Shown here piece after piece: positions 41,722 to 50,700 of a stretch of DNA of 64,000 nt. The position numbers and the translations under genes are program-made. This DNA comes from Fodinibacter luteus. Lineage in GTDB: Bacteria; Actinomycetota; Actinomycetes; Actinomycetales; Dermatophilaceae. The stretch lies in contig NZ_BAABGM010000011.1 in the NCBI RefSeq assembly GCF_039541575.1, positions 1 to 64,000 on the forward strand, in the 5' to 3' direction. Each line of letters begins with the position of its first letter. Positions within the stretch are counted from its first letter, which is position 1. The notes beneath the pieces are model-generated. The model saw only the letters and a program-made list of their open reading frames with translations, made no database searches and was not told the origin of the DNA.

Positions 41722-42513
41722 CCGGGCGGACGGCAGGGTGAGGAGACACGCCCCGGGACGGGCGAACGGCGCGAGGCGCACGCCCTCCCCCGTCCCGCCG
41801 TAGGCGGCGTCGGCACCGCCCACGAGCCCGACGTGCACCTGGCACACGACCTCCGGATGCCGGGTGGCCGCGTCGAGCAACGGGCACGTGCGCAGCTCCA
41901 CGTCCCGCGCGTCGGCGAGCCGACCGGCATCCGGCGCGGGCACCGGCCGCGGCGAGAACCCGAGCCGGTCGAGGAGCGCCAGCACCCGCCGGCGCGGTTC
42001 CGCGGCCCCGGGGCCCGGCAGCGGGTCCTCCGCGAGGAGCTCGCGCCCCGCGAGCGCGGCCCCCCAGGCCCGCCCCACGGCCCGCGACTCCTCGGACGGG
42101 TCGGCGCCGGTGGCCGCGAGGCGGTCGGCGAAGGCCGTGGCGAGCGCGAGGTACTCCTCCGTCGCCGGGTCGACCGTGGCGGCGCCGGAGGCCGCGTCCC
42201 GGCCACGTGGGGTCACGACGTAGCGCACCGCGGGGCGGCCGCGGGCGGCCCGCCCGTCGGCGCGGGCCTCGACGAGACCGGCCGCGAGGAGGGCGCGCAG
42301 GTGGTGGCGGGTCGTGTTCGGGTGGCCGCCGAGGGCGGCCGCGAGGGCGCTGACCGTCGCACCGGCACGACCGTCGGCGACGGCGCGCAGCACCCGCCGA
42401 CGGGCCGGGTCGAGGTCGGGCTCGACGGGGCCGCCGGGCGCCCGCCCACCTCCGGTGCGACCCGTCGGACGGGGCCGAGTTGGAGCCGGGCCGAGGGGTG
42501 GAGTATTTTTCAC
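41719..42513 (-). CDS. ArsR-like HTH regulator with C-terminal Cys/His motif
   Basis: 264 aa. Winged helix (VLRAVADGRAGATVSALAAAL, HPNTTRHHLRALLAAGLVEA) followed by a long sensor region ending with CPLLDAATRHPEVVCQVHVG (C-x12-C-x2-H), a pattern seen in FeS-binding or redox-sensing regulators of the SufR/DeoR-like group. GTG 42513 is set by a consensus TACAAT -10. It is divergent from the DUF2249-hemerythrin-NirK operon and its start lies in a shared palindrome, so it probably controls that operon in response to NO or redox (inference). Confidence 0.8.
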   Translation of the reverse strand: MKNTPPLGPAPTRPRPTGRTGGGRAPGGPVEPDLDPARRRVLRAVADGRAGATVSALAAALGGHPNTTRHHLRALLAAGLVEARADGRAARGRPAVRYVVTPRGRDAASGAATVDPATEEYLALATAFADRLAATGADPSEESRAVGRAWGAALAGRELLAEDPLPGPGAAEPRRRVLALLDRLGFSPRPVPAPDAGRLADARDVELRTCPLLDAATRHPEVVCQVHVGLVGGADAAYGGTGEGVRLAPFARPGACLLTLPSAR

Positions 42514-42531
42514 AATGTCATTGTAGATAAT
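42512..42531. promoter_or_regulatory. Operator and overlapping divergent promoters of the NirK module
   Basis: Palindrome ACAATG-T-CATTGT (42512-42524). Minus-strand -10 TACAAT (42520-42525) for the HTH gene, plus-strand TAGATAAT (42524-42531) for the DUF2249 gene. The AT-rich stretch 42500-42535 stands out in the window. Confidence 0.65.
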
Positions 42532-42553
42532 CCAGCACCGGAGGACCACCACC

Positions 42554-42847
42554 ATGGAGCACCACACCCTTCCCCTCGCCGGCGGCGGGCAGCACGCGTG
42601 CGGCTGCGGCGACAGCGACCACGGCGTGCCCGAGCTCGACGTCCGCGCCATCCCGCACGCCATCCGCCACGCCACGGTGTTCGGCGCGCTGTCGGCCATC
42701 CCGTCCGGCGGGTCGCTCGACCTCGTCGCCCCCCACGACCCGAAGCCCCTGCTCGCGCAGATCGCCGACCGCGAGTCGGGCACCGTCACGGTGCGCTACC
42801 TCGACGAGGGTCCCGAGGCCTGGCGCCTCCGGCTGACCCGCGCCTGA
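42554..42847 (+). CDS. DUF2249 domain protein
   Basis: 97 aa. After a His/Cys-rich head (HACGCGDSDHG) comes a DUF2249 domain: LDVRAIPHAIRHATVFGAL, SAIPSGGSLDLVAPHDPKPLL. This TusA-like fold often sits next to NO-related and hemerythrin genes. ATG 42554 has GGAGG upstream. First gene of a three-gene operon. Confidence 0.85.
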   Translation: MEHHTLPLAGGGQHACGCGDSDHGVPELDVRAIPHAIRHATVFGALSAIPSGGSLDLVAPHDPKPLLAQIADRESGTVTVRYLDEGPEAWRLRLTRA

Positions 42848-42863
42848 GCCGGACCGGGCCGCC

Positions 42864-43319
42864 GTGTGCTCCTACTGCGGGTGCGAGAGCATCGACGTCA
42901 TCGGCCGCTTCATGGCCGAGCACGTCGAGATCGTCAACGCGTCCGGGGTGCTCCGGCGGGCCTGCGAGCGCGGTGATGCGGAGGCCGTCGTCGCGGCGGC
43001 CGATGCCCTCGGCCGGCTGCTCCACCCGCACACCGGGGCCGAGGAGGCCGGGCTCTTCGCGGTGCTCTCCGAGGACGACGAGTTCACCGACCACGTCCGC
43101 TCCCTCTGCGCCGAGCACACCTCCCTCGACGCCGCGCTCGCCGCGGTCCGCGACGGCGACCACGCCTCCTTCCCGGCCTTCGACCTGGCCCTGCGCGCGC
43201 ACATCGACCGCGAGGAGAACGGCCTCTTCCCCGCCGCGGCCATCGCCTTCGCCGGGCCGGAGTGGGAGCGGGTCACCGCCCTGACCCCGGTCGCCGCGGC
43301 CCGGAACGGTGGCGCGTGA
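42864..43319 (+). CDS. Hemerythrin HHE-like protein
   Basis: 151 aa. N-terminal MCSYCGC Cys motif followed by a four-helix HHE domain with candidate di-iron ligands (AEHVEIV, HPHTGAEEAGLF, HTSLDAALA, HIDREENGLFPAA). Relatives bind O2/NO or repair damaged iron centres (YtfE/RIC-like). GTG 42864; its stop overlaps the next start (GTGA). Confidence 0.85.
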   Translation: MCSYCGCESIDVIGRFMAEHVEIVNASGVLRRACERGDAEAVVAAADALGRLLHPHTGAEEAGLFAVLSEDDEFTDHVRSLCAEHTSLDAALAAVRDGDHASFPAFDLALRAHIDREENGLFPAAAIAFAGPEWERVTALTPVAAARNGGA

Positions 43320-46072
43320 CCACCCTGGAGCCGCCCACCACCGCCGCCCGCCCGGCCCGCGCCTCCGCGCCGTCCGGACCCTCCCGCGGGCGCTGGGCGC
43401 TGCGCGACCGGCCGGGGGTCGTGTGGCTCGGCCTCGCCGTGCTCGTCGCCCTCGCGCACCCGTTCGTGCCGGCCGCGAGCTGGCTGCTCGTCCACCTCGT
43501 GCTCCTCGGGGCGCTCACCCACTCGGCGATGGTGTGGAGCACCCACTTCAGCCAGGCCCTCCTCAAGACCCCGGCCTCGCTCGACGAGCGGAGCCGGCAG
43601 AACGCGCGCATCGGGCTGCTCGTGGCCGGCCAGGCGGCCGTGCTCGTCGGGGTGCCGACCTCGCTCTGGCCGCTCACCGCCATGGGCGCGCTCGCGGTGT
43701 CGGCCGCGCTCGCCTGGCACGCCACCGCGCTGTGGCGCCGGCTCCGCCACGCCCTGCCGGGTCGGTTCCGGGTCACCGTGCGCTACTACCTCGCGGCCGC
43801 GGCCTGGGTGCCCGTCGGTGCGGCCCTCGGGGCCTGGCTCGCCCGCGGCCTCGACGACACGACCCACGGGCGCGTGCTCGTCGCGCACTCGATGGTCATG
43901 GTGCTCGGCTGGGTCGGCCTCACGGTGACCGGCACGCTCGTCACGCTGTGGCCGACGATGCTGCGCACCCGGATCGACGAGCGGGCCGAGCGCCTGGCCC
44001 GGCAGGCGCTCCCGGTGCTCGTCGGTGCCGTCTGCGTCATCGGCACCGGCGCGGCCCTCGGGTCGCGCCCCGCCACCCTCGCCGGGCTCGCCGGCTACGC
44101 CGCGGGCCTCGCCTGGTGGGGCCGGGCGCTCCTCGCACCGGCGCGCCAGGCACCCCCCCGCTTCTTCGCGACGTGGTCGGTGACCGCCGCCCTCGCCTGG
44201 GGCGCCGTCGCCCTCGGGCTCGTCGGGTGGCGGGTCGCCACGGCGGGCTCGTGGCCCGAGGTCGCCGACGGCTACGGGGTCGTCGCCGCCGTCATCGCGG
44301 CGGGCTTCGCCGCCCAGCTGCTCGCCGGCGCGCTGAGCCACCTCGTGCCGACCGTGCTCGGCGGGGGCCCGTCGGTCGTCCGGGCCGGGTCCGCCGAGCT
44401 CAACCGCGGCGCCGTGTGGCGGGTCACCGTCGTCAACCTCGGCCTCGCGGTGTGCCTGCTGCCCGTCCCGAGCGCGGTCCGGGTCGCCGCGTCGACCCTC
44501 GTGCTCGTGGCGCTCGCGGCCTTCATCCCGCTGCTGCTGCGAGCCGTCCGCGCGGCCGTCACCGCCCGGCGGGCCCTCGTCGCCACCGTCGCCGAGCACC
44601 CGGTGCGCCCCGAGCGGGTGGGGCCCGAGCCGCCTGTGTGGTCCCCCGCGCAGCTCGTGGCCGGGGTCGGCAGCGTCGCGCTCGCGGTCACCCTCGGGGT
44701 GGCGTTCGACCCGGCCGCCGCGGGTCTGGATGCCGGCCGGTCGGGCTCCGTGGCCGCGTCCGGCCTGACCGGGGCCGGCACCGTCGTCCCGACCGGCGAG
44801 ACGACGCGGGTGCGGGTCGAAGCCCGCGACATGTCCTTCTCGCCGTCGTCGGTCACCGTCCCGGCGGGCAACCGGCTCGTCATCGAGCTCGTCAACGTCG
44901 ACGAGGGGTCCCCGCACGACCTCAGCTTCGGCGGCGACCTGCGCACGCCGCGCATCATGCCGGGCCGCACCGCGACCCTCGACGCCGGCGTCGTCGGTGC
45001 GAGCGCCCAGGGGTGGTGCACCATCGTCGGCCACCGCCGGATGGGGATGGTGCTCGACGTCGTCGTCGAGGGGGGCCCGAGCGCGCCGGCCGACGTGGTC
45101 GGGGCCGGCAGTGCCGCCGGCGCCCGGGCCGGCGGTGCCGCCGCGGCCGAGCGGTCGGAGGAGGCCGGCATCCGGCTCGGGCAGGAGCCGGATGCCGCCT
45201 TCCGCGCGGTGGATGCCGCGCTGCCGCCGCTCGACGACCGCCGGGTCCGCGAGGTCACGCTCACGGTCGAGGAGGTCGAGCTCGAGGTGTCGCCGGGGGT
45301 GCGCCAGAGGCGGTGGACGTTCGACGGGGGCGTGCCCGGGCCGACCCTGCACGGCCGGGTCGGCGACACCTTCGTCGTGACCCTCGTCAACCGCGGGTCG
45401 ATGGGCCACTCGGTCGACTTCCACGCCGGGGAGCGCGCACCCGACGAGGTCATGCGCACCATCGCGCCCGGTGGCTCGCTGACCTACCGGTTCACCGCCG
45501 AGCGAGCCGGTGTCTGGATGTACCACTGCTCGACGATGCCGATGAGCGCGCACATCGCCGCCGGGATGCACGGCGCCGTCGTCATCGAGCCGGACGGGCT
45601 GCCCGAGGCCGACCGCAGCTACGTCCTCGTCCAGTCGGAGGTGCACGTCGACGGCGACGGCACCGGCCGCACCGCCGAGGTCGACGCCGACTCCGCCGCG
45701 GCCGACACCCCCGACGCGGTCGTCTTCAACGGCGTCGCGAACCAGTACGACGCCCGCCCGCTGGCGGCCGGGGTCGGGGAGCGGGTCCGGCTCTGGGTGC
45801 TCGCCGCAGGGCCGAACCGCGGCACCGCCTTCCACGTCGTCGGCGGGCAGTTCGACACCGTGTGGCGCGAGGGCACCTACCTCCTGCGCGAGGGGCGCGG
45901 TCCGCTCGACACCGGGGCCGCCTCCGGTGGCAGCCAGGTGCTCGACCTCGCCCCCGCCCAGGGCGGGTTCGTCGAGCTGTCGATGCCCGAGGCCGGGCAC
46001 TACCCCTTCGTCACGCACGCGATGGCCGACGCCGAACGGGGCGCGCACGGCATCCTCGACGTCACCGGCTGA
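43316..46072 (+). CDS. Membrane-cupredoxin-NirK-like multicopper oxidase fusion
   Basis: 918 aa, three parts. (1) About 30-440: polytopic membrane domain, NnrS/oxidase-like, with His-bearing helices (HLVLLGALTHSAMVW, VAHSMVMVLGW, GALSHLVPTVLGG). (2) About 498-586: cupredoxin with complete type-1 Cu ligands SPHDLSF...GWCTIVGHRRMGM. (3) About 641-918: two-domain NirK-like oxidase with GHSVDFH, MYHCSTMPMSAHIAAGM and FHVVGGQFD, giving T1 and T2 ligands. Probably reduces nitrite to NO outside the membrane, with electrons passed through its own cupredoxin. Oxidase function on another substrate is possible. Confidence 0.85.
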   Translation: MTTLEPPTTAARPARASAPSGPSRGRWALRDRPGVVWLGLAVLVALAHPFVPAASWLLVHLVLLGALTHSAMVWSTHFSQALLKTPASLDERSRQNARIGLLVAGQAAVLVGVPTSLWPLTAMGALAVSAALAWHATALWRRLRHALPGRFRVTVRYYLAAAAWVPVGAALGAWLARGLDDTTHGRVLVAHSMVMVLGWVGLTVTGTLVTLWPTMLRTRIDERAERLARQALPVLVGAVCVIGTGAALGSRPATLAGLAGYAAGLAWWGRALLAPARQAPPRFFATWSVTAALAWGAVALGLVGWRVATAGSWPEVADGYGVVAAVIAAGFAAQLLAGALSHLVPTVLGGGPSVVRAGSAELNRGAVWRVTVVNLGLAVCLLPVPSAVRVAASTLVLVALAAFIPLLLRAVRAAVTARRALVATVAEHPVRPERVGPEPPVWSPAQLVAGVGSVALAVTLGVAFDPAAAGLDAGRSGSVAASGLTGAGTVVPTGETTRVRVEARDMSFSPSSVTVPAGNRLVIELVNVDEGSPHDLSFGGDLRTPRIMPGRTATLDAGVVGASAQGWCTIVGHRRMGMVLDVVVEGGPSAPADVVGAGSAAGARAGGAAAAERSEEAGIRLGQEPDAAFRAVDAALPPLDDRRVREVTLTVEEVELEVSPGVRQRRWTFDGGVPGPTLHGRVGDTFVVTLVNRGSMGHSVDFHAGERAPDEVMRTIAPGGSLTYRFTAERAGVWMYHCSTMPMSAHIAAGMHGAVVIEPDGLPEADRSYVLVQSEVHVDGDGTGRTAEVDADSAAADTPDAVVFNGVANQYDARPLAAGVGERVRLWVLAAGPNRGTAFHVVGGQFDTVWREGTYLLREGRGPLDTGAASGGSQVLDLAPAQGGFVELSMPEAGHYPFVTHAMADAERGAHGILDVTG

Positions 46073-46096
46073 GCCGACCTCCCGGACGCGACGCCA

Positions 46097-46102
46097 TAGA
46101 TT
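46097..46102 (+). promoter_or_regulatory. -10 element of the patatin gene
   Basis: TAGATT, 6 nt (GGCGGC) before ATG 46109. Confidence 0.6.
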
Positions 46103-46108
46103 GGCGGC

Positions 46109-46942
46109 ATGCCGCGCGACGAGCTGACCGCCTACGTCCTCGGGGGCGGGGGCGTCCTCGGGTCGACCGAGGTCGGGATGGTGCGGGCGCTCGCGGAGCA
46201 CGGGGTGCGGCCCGACCTCGTGCTCGGCACGAGCATCGGCGCGCTCAACGGCGCCTTCGTCGCGGCCGACCCGGGGGTCGAGGGGGCGGAACGGCTCGCC
46301 GCGGTCTGGGAGGCGGTCGTGCGCGAGGGGGTCTTCCTCGACAACCCGATGCGCCAGGCGGCGCGGGTCGCGAGGTACCGCACCCACCTGCTCTCGAACG
46401 CGCCGCTGCGCCACGTCATCGACCGCTACCTGCCCGTCGACCGGTTCGAGCAGCTCGAGGTGGCGTTCCAGTGCGTCGCCGCGTGCATCGAGGACGCGAG
46501 CGGGCGCTGGTTCTCCGAGGGCGGGATCACCGACCCGGTCGTCGCCTCGTGCTCGGTGCCCGGCCTGTTCCCCCCGGTGCGCATCGGCGAGCGCCACTAC
46601 CTCGACGGCGGCCTCGTGCACTCCATCCCCGTCGGCCGGGCGCTCGCCCTCGGCGCGACCCGGATCTTCGTGCTCCAGGTGGGCCGCGTCGAGCAGGAGC
46701 TCAGCGTGCCGACGAAGCCCTGGGAGGTCGCCACGGTCGCGTTCGAGATCGGGCGCCGGCACCGCTTCGTCCACGAGATGGAGTCGGTGCCCGACGACGT
46801 CGAGCTGCACGTGCTGCCGAGCGGGGCCACGGCCAGCCCGAACATCTCGATCGGTCACGCCCGGATCTCGCGGATGCGTGAGCGGATGGAGACCGCCCGG
46901 GCGGCGTCACAGGCCTACCTCAGCGCGCTCGAAGCGCCCTGA
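46109..46942 (+). CDS. Patatin-like phospholipase
   Basis: 277 aa. Oxyanion GGGGVLG, nucleophile GTSIGALNG (GxSxG) and catalytic Asp in YLDGGLVHSIPV: the Ser-Asp dyad of patatins. Hydrolyses acyl lipids. Leaderless start. Its tail overlaps the convergent acyl-CoA ligase gene by 23 nt. Confidence 0.9.
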   Translation: MPRDELTAYVLGGGGVLGSTEVGMVRALAEHGVRPDLVLGTSIGALNGAFVAADPGVEGAERLAAVWEAVVREGVFLDNPMRQAARVARYRTHLLSNAPLRHVIDRYLPVDRFEQLEVAFQCVAACIEDASGRWFSEGGITDPVVASCSVPGLFPPVRIGERHYLDGGLVHSIPVGRALALGATRIFVLQVGRVEQELSVPTKPWEVATVAFEIGRRHRFVHEMESVPDDVELHVLPSGATASPNISIGHARISRMRERMETARAASQAYLSALEAP

Positions 46943-48599
46943 CCACCTCGCGCCGCAGCACCTTGCCCATGGCGTTGACCGGGAGCGCGTCGACGACGAC
47001 GAACCGGCGGGGCACCTTGTAGCCGGTCAGCGACTCGCGCGCGTACGCGTGGAGCACGTCCGGCGACGGGTGCGCGCCCTCGGCGAGGACGACGACCGCG
47101 ACGACCTCCTCGCTGCCGCTGTCGTGCAGCACCCCGACGACGGCGGCGTCGACGACGTCGGGGTGCCGGCGGAGCACGGCCTCCACCTCGGAGGGGTAGA
47201 CGTTGAAGCCGCCGGTGATGATGACCTCCTTGATCCGGTCGACGATCGTGATGAACCCGCCCTCGTCCATCGTCACGACGTCGCCGGTGCGGAACCAGCC
47301 GTCGTGGAAGGCCGCCGCCGTCTCCTCCGGCATCCCCCGGTAGCCGTCGAACACCTGCGGCCCGCGCACGAGCAGCTCGCCCCGCTCGCCGACCGGCACC
47401 TCGTCGTCGGGGTCGTCGGGGTCGGCGATCCGCACGTGGACGTCCGGGAAGGGCACGCCGATCGAGCCCGGTCGCCGGTCGGCCGTCATCGGGTTGCCCA
47501 CGACGACCGGCGAGGTCTCGGTCAGCCCGTAGCCCTCGACGAGCAGGCCTCCGGTCGCGGCCTCCCAGCGCTCGACGAGCGGAGCCGGAAGGGGCATCGC
47601 CCCGGACAGGGAGTACCGGATGCCGTGGATGCTCGCGCCGCGCCGCTCGGCCTCGTCGACGATCCGCTCGTAGAGCGGCGGCACCGCGGGCACGAACGTC
47701 GGGACCTGCCGCTCGATGGCGTCCATGAGCAGCGCGACCTCCGGCTTGGGCAGCAGGACCAGCGTCGCGGCGAGGTCGAGGCCGAGCAGCATCCCGACGG
47801 TCACGCCGTAGGCGTGGAAGAGCGGCAGCGCGAGGAGGAAGGTCTCCTCGCCCTCGAGGAGGCCCGGCACCCAGGCCCGGCCCTGCGCGACGTTGGCTGC
47901 GAGGTTGCGGTGGCGCAGCGGGACGCCCTTCGGGGTGCCCGTCGTGCCGGAGGTGTAGAGGAGCAGGGCGACGTCGTCGAGCCCCGGGCGGGGGTGGGTG
48001 GCCGCCAGGGGTGGCGCCGCGACGAGGTCGCCCCACGGCAGGGCGCCCGGCGCGGGCGAGGTCAGCGCCGCTCGCGCCTCCCGGGCCTTTCGGAGCGGGA
48101 GCCGCAGGGCGACCCGCTTGGCCAGCGGCAGCTCGGTCGTGAGGTCGACGGCGACGACGTGCTCGAGGGCGCACTCGCCCCGCAGCTCCTCGACGACGGG
48201 GACGACCTTGTCCCACACGATCGCCACCCGGGCGCCGTGGTCGACGAAGGGCAGCCGCAGCTCACCGGCCGTGTACAGCGGGTTGTGCTCGACGACCGTC
48301 GCCCCGAGGCGGAGCACCGCGCAGAAGGCGATGACGTTCTGCGGGCAGTTCGGCATGACGAGGGCGACGCTGTCGCCGGCACCGACCCCGAGCCGGCGCA
48401 GCCCCTCGGCGACGCGGGAGACCCGGTCGGCCACGACGTCGTAGCGGGTGCGCCGGCCGAGGAAGTCGAGCGCGACGCGGCCGGGGAAGCTCGACGCGGC
48501 CCGGTCGAAGCGGTCGACGAGGGTGGCGGACGGCGGGTCGAGGTGGAGCGGGACCCCGGGTCCGTAGGCGGTGGCCCACCGGGGCTCGAGAGCGGTCAT
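46920..48599 (-). CDS. Long-chain fatty acid-CoA ligase (AMP-binding)
   Basis: 559 aa adenylate-forming enzyme: LLYTSGTTGTPKGVPLRHRN, EGYGLTETSPVV, GWFRTGDV and KEVIITGGFNVYPSEVE, with K in MGKVLRREV near the C-terminus. Activates fatty acids for degradation or lipid synthesis. No -10 of the leaderless type was seen. Next to patatin and acyltransferase genes, so probably part of lipid remodelling. Confidence 0.9.
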   Translation of the reverse strand: MTALEPRWATAYGPGVPLHLDPPSATLVDRFDRAASSFPGRVALDFLGRRTRYDVVADRVSRVAEGLRRLGVGAGDSVALVMPNCPQNVIAFCAVLRLGATVVEHNPLYTAGELRLPFVDHGARVAIVWDKVVPVVEELRGECALEHVVAVDLTTELPLAKRVALRLPLRKAREARAALTSPAPGALPWGDLVAAPPLAATHPRPGLDDVALLLYTSGTTGTPKGVPLRHRNLAANVAQGRAWVPGLLEGEETFLLALPLFHAYGVTVGMLLGLDLAATLVLLPKPEVALLMDAIERQVPTFVPAVPPLYERIVDEAERRGASIHGIRYSLSGAMPLPAPLVERWEAATGGLLVEGYGLTETSPVVVGNPMTADRRPGSIGVPFPDVHVRIADPDDPDDEVPVGERGELLVRGPQVFDGYRGMPEETAAAFHDGWFRTGDVVTMDEGGFITIVDRIKEVIITGGFNVYPSEVEAVLRRHPDVVDAAVVGVLHDSGSEEVVAVVVLAEGAHPSPDVLHAYARESLTGYKVPRRFVVVDALPVNAMGKVLRREVVRALRAR

Positions 48600-48678
48600 G
48601 GCACGTCGTCCTCACCGCCACGGGGACGGACCCGCGGACGCGCCCAACCTACTCCCGGCGCCCCCTCCGGCCGCGCCC

Positions 48679-48684
48679 TACGCT
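48679..48684 (+). promoter_or_regulatory. -10 element of the acyltransferase gene
   Basis: TACGCT, 7 nt before ATG 48692. Confidence 0.55.
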
Positions 48685-48691
48685 GGCGGCC

Positions 48692-49747
48692 ATGGGCGCC
48701 CGCAGCATCCCCCCACCCCCGCTCGCCGTGCGGCGGGTACTCCACGTGGCGTGGCCCCTCGTCGGGGTGGTCGTCACGGGGCTCATGGTGCCCGTCATCG
48801 TCGCCGGCGCCTTCATGGTCGCCGTCGACCGCCGGGCCCGGCTGCTGCGGGCGTCGTGCCTGGCCGTCGTCCTCATGTGGGTCGACATCCGGATGCTGCT
48901 CGGCTGCTGGGCGCTGTGGGCGCGCAGCCCCGACCACGCGTCGCCGACGTGGCGCGAGGACCACGAAAGGCTGTTCACGCAGGCGCTCGACTCGCTCATG
49001 TACTACGCCCGGCGGTGGGTCGGGCTCGAGGTGGTGCTCGCCGACCGGATGCACTTCGGCGTCGACGGCCAGCCGCTGCTCGCGCTCGCCCGCCACGCCG
49101 GCCCCGCCGACTCGCTCGCCATCGCGTGGCTGCTGTCGCGCACCGCGGGGCGGCTGCCGCGCATCGTCCTCGCCGAGGCGCTCCGCTGGGACCCGGGCAT
49201 CGACACGATCCTCAGCCGGCTCCAGTCCTTCTTCATGCCCGGTCGGGCCCGGCCCGGCGAGGACCGCGCCGCCGGGCTGGGCGAGATGGCCGCGACGATG
49301 CACCCCGACGACGTCTTCGTCATCTTCCCCGAGGGCCAGAACTGGACGCCGCTGCGGCGGGCGGGGATGATCCGGCGGATGCGCGAGCGGGGGGAGCACG
49401 CACGGGCGAGCCGCGCCGAGGAGCTGCGCCACGTCCTGCCGCCGCGCGCCCGGGGGGCCTGGGCCGCCCGCTCGGCCCGTCCCGAGGCCGACGTCATGGT
49501 GCTCGCGCACGTCGGCCTCGCGCGGCTGTCGAGCGCGCGGATGATCTGGGAGGCCCTGCCCTTCACCGGCCGCCCGTTCCTCGTCAAGACGTGGACCTAC
49601 GCCGCCGACACCGTGCCGTCCGAGCCGGGCGCCTTCGAGGAGTGGCTCAACGACCGGTGGACCGAGGTCGACGCGTGGGTCGAGGAGCACGCGCACCCCT
49701 ACCTGCCGGGGCACGAGCCCGGGGAGGACGGGCGGGTCGTGCGCTGA
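48692..49747 (+). CDS. Membrane acyltransferase (PlsC-like)
   Basis: 351 aa. Two N-terminal membrane helices (about 16-66), then HAGPAD (H-x4-D), ILSRLQSFFM and FPEGQNWTPLRR resembling motifs of glycerol-phosphate acyltransferases. Probably a lysophosphatidate acyltransferase. Lies alone between divergent acyl-CoA ligase and convergent pheA. Confidence 0.82.
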   Translation: MGARSIPPPPLAVRRVLHVAWPLVGVVVTGLMVPVIVAGAFMVAVDRRARLLRASCLAVVLMWVDIRMLLGCWALWARSPDHASPTWREDHERLFTQALDSLMYYARRWVGLEVVLADRMHFGVDGQPLLALARHAGPADSLAIAWLLSRTAGRLPRIVLAEALRWDPGIDTILSRLQSFFMPGRARPGEDRAAGLGEMAATMHPDDVFVIFPEGQNWTPLRRAGMIRRMRERGEHARASRAEELRHVLPPRARGAWAARSARPEADVMVLAHVGLARLSSARMIWEALPFTGRPFLVKTWTYAADTVPSEPGAFEEWLNDRWTEVDAWVEEHAHPYLPGHEPGEDGRVVR

Positions 49748-49773
49748 CGGCCACCCGGCATCCGGGACCTGGG

Positions 49774-50700
49774 TCAGGAGCCCCCGGAGCGGATGCCGTC
49801 GAGCCAGGCCCGTGCGGCCGAGAAGTCGGCGTCGCTCGTCAGGGGGGCGACCGTCGCCCGCTGCCGGTCGGCCCGCGGGTAGGAGCCGAGGAAGCGCACC
49901 TCGGCGCAGATCCGCTTGAGCCCCATGAGCGCCTCGCCGAGGCGCTCGTCGAGGACGTGGCCCTCGAGGTCGATCGAGAAGCAGTACGACCCCATCGAGT
50001 CCTTCGTCGGACGGGACTCGAGGCGGGTCATGTTGATGCCGCGCGCCGCGAACTGCTCGAGCAGCTCGAGCAGGCCCCCAGCGTGGTCCTCGCGCTGGAA
50101 GAGCACGACGGTCGTCTTGTCGGCCCCGGTGCGCGCGGGCAGCTCCCCGGGCCGGGCGACGAGCACGAAGCGGGTCACGGCCGCCTGCATGTCGCCGATC
50201 CCGCTCGCGAGCACCTCCAGCCCGTGCCGCTGCGCGGCCGCGGGGGCGCACACGGCCGCCTCGTAGGGCTGCCGGCCGTGCTCGAGGGCCTCGGCGGCGG
50301 ATGCCGTCGACAGCGTCGCGACGTACTCCGCCCCGGGCAGGTGGGCCGCCATCCAGCCCCGTACCTGGGCCCAGGCGTGCGAGTGGGTGCCGACGGCGTG
50401 GACGTCGCGCAGGGTCGTGCCCGACGTGGCGGCGAGGACGAAGGTCACCGGCACGAGCACCTCGCCGACGACGACGAGCGGCTCCCCGCTCGCGAGCGCG
50501 TCGAGGGTGGCGGAGACCCCGCCCTCGACGGAGTTCTCGATCGGCACCATCGCGCCGTCGATCGCCCCGGACCGCAGCGCCGTGAGGGCGGCGTCGACCG
50601 AGCCGAACGTCACCCGCTCCCCCGCCGCGGCGGGCTGCCACGCGTCGAGCGCCATCGAGGTGAAGGTGCCCTCGGGTCCGAGGAAGCCGTAGCGGCTCAC
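49774..50700 (-). CDS. pheA: Prephenate dehydratase
   Basis: 308 aa. Catalytic part YGFLGPEGTF, VPIENSVEGGVSATLD and AVTRFVLV (TRF), then an ACT domain with GINMTRLESRP for phenylalanine feedback. Makes phenylpyruvate. GTG 50700 overlaps the DUF4446 stop (GTGA), so it is second in an operon. Confidence 0.95.
   Translation of the reverse strand: MSRYGFLGPEGTFTSMALDAWQPAAAGERVTFGSVDAALTALRSGAIDGAMVPIENSVEGGVSATLDALASGEPLVVVGEVLVPVTFVLAATSGTTLRDVHAVGTHSHAWAQVRGWMAAHLPGAEYVATLSTASAAEALEHGRQPYEAAVCAPAAAQRHGLEVLASGIGDMQAAVTRFVLVARPGELPARTGADKTTVVLFQREDHAGGLLELLEQFAARGINMTRLESRPTKDSMGSYCFSIDLEGHVLDERLGEALMGLKRICAEVRFLGSYPRADRQRATVAPLTSDADFSAARAWLDGIRSGGS

Noticed and set aside
42872..46858. Open frame of over 1300 codons on the minus strand opposite the NirK-like gene
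   Set aside because: It is the antisense shadow of a GC-rich gene: Arg/Gly/Asp/His-rich, no domains, while the plus strand has clear copper-site motifs.
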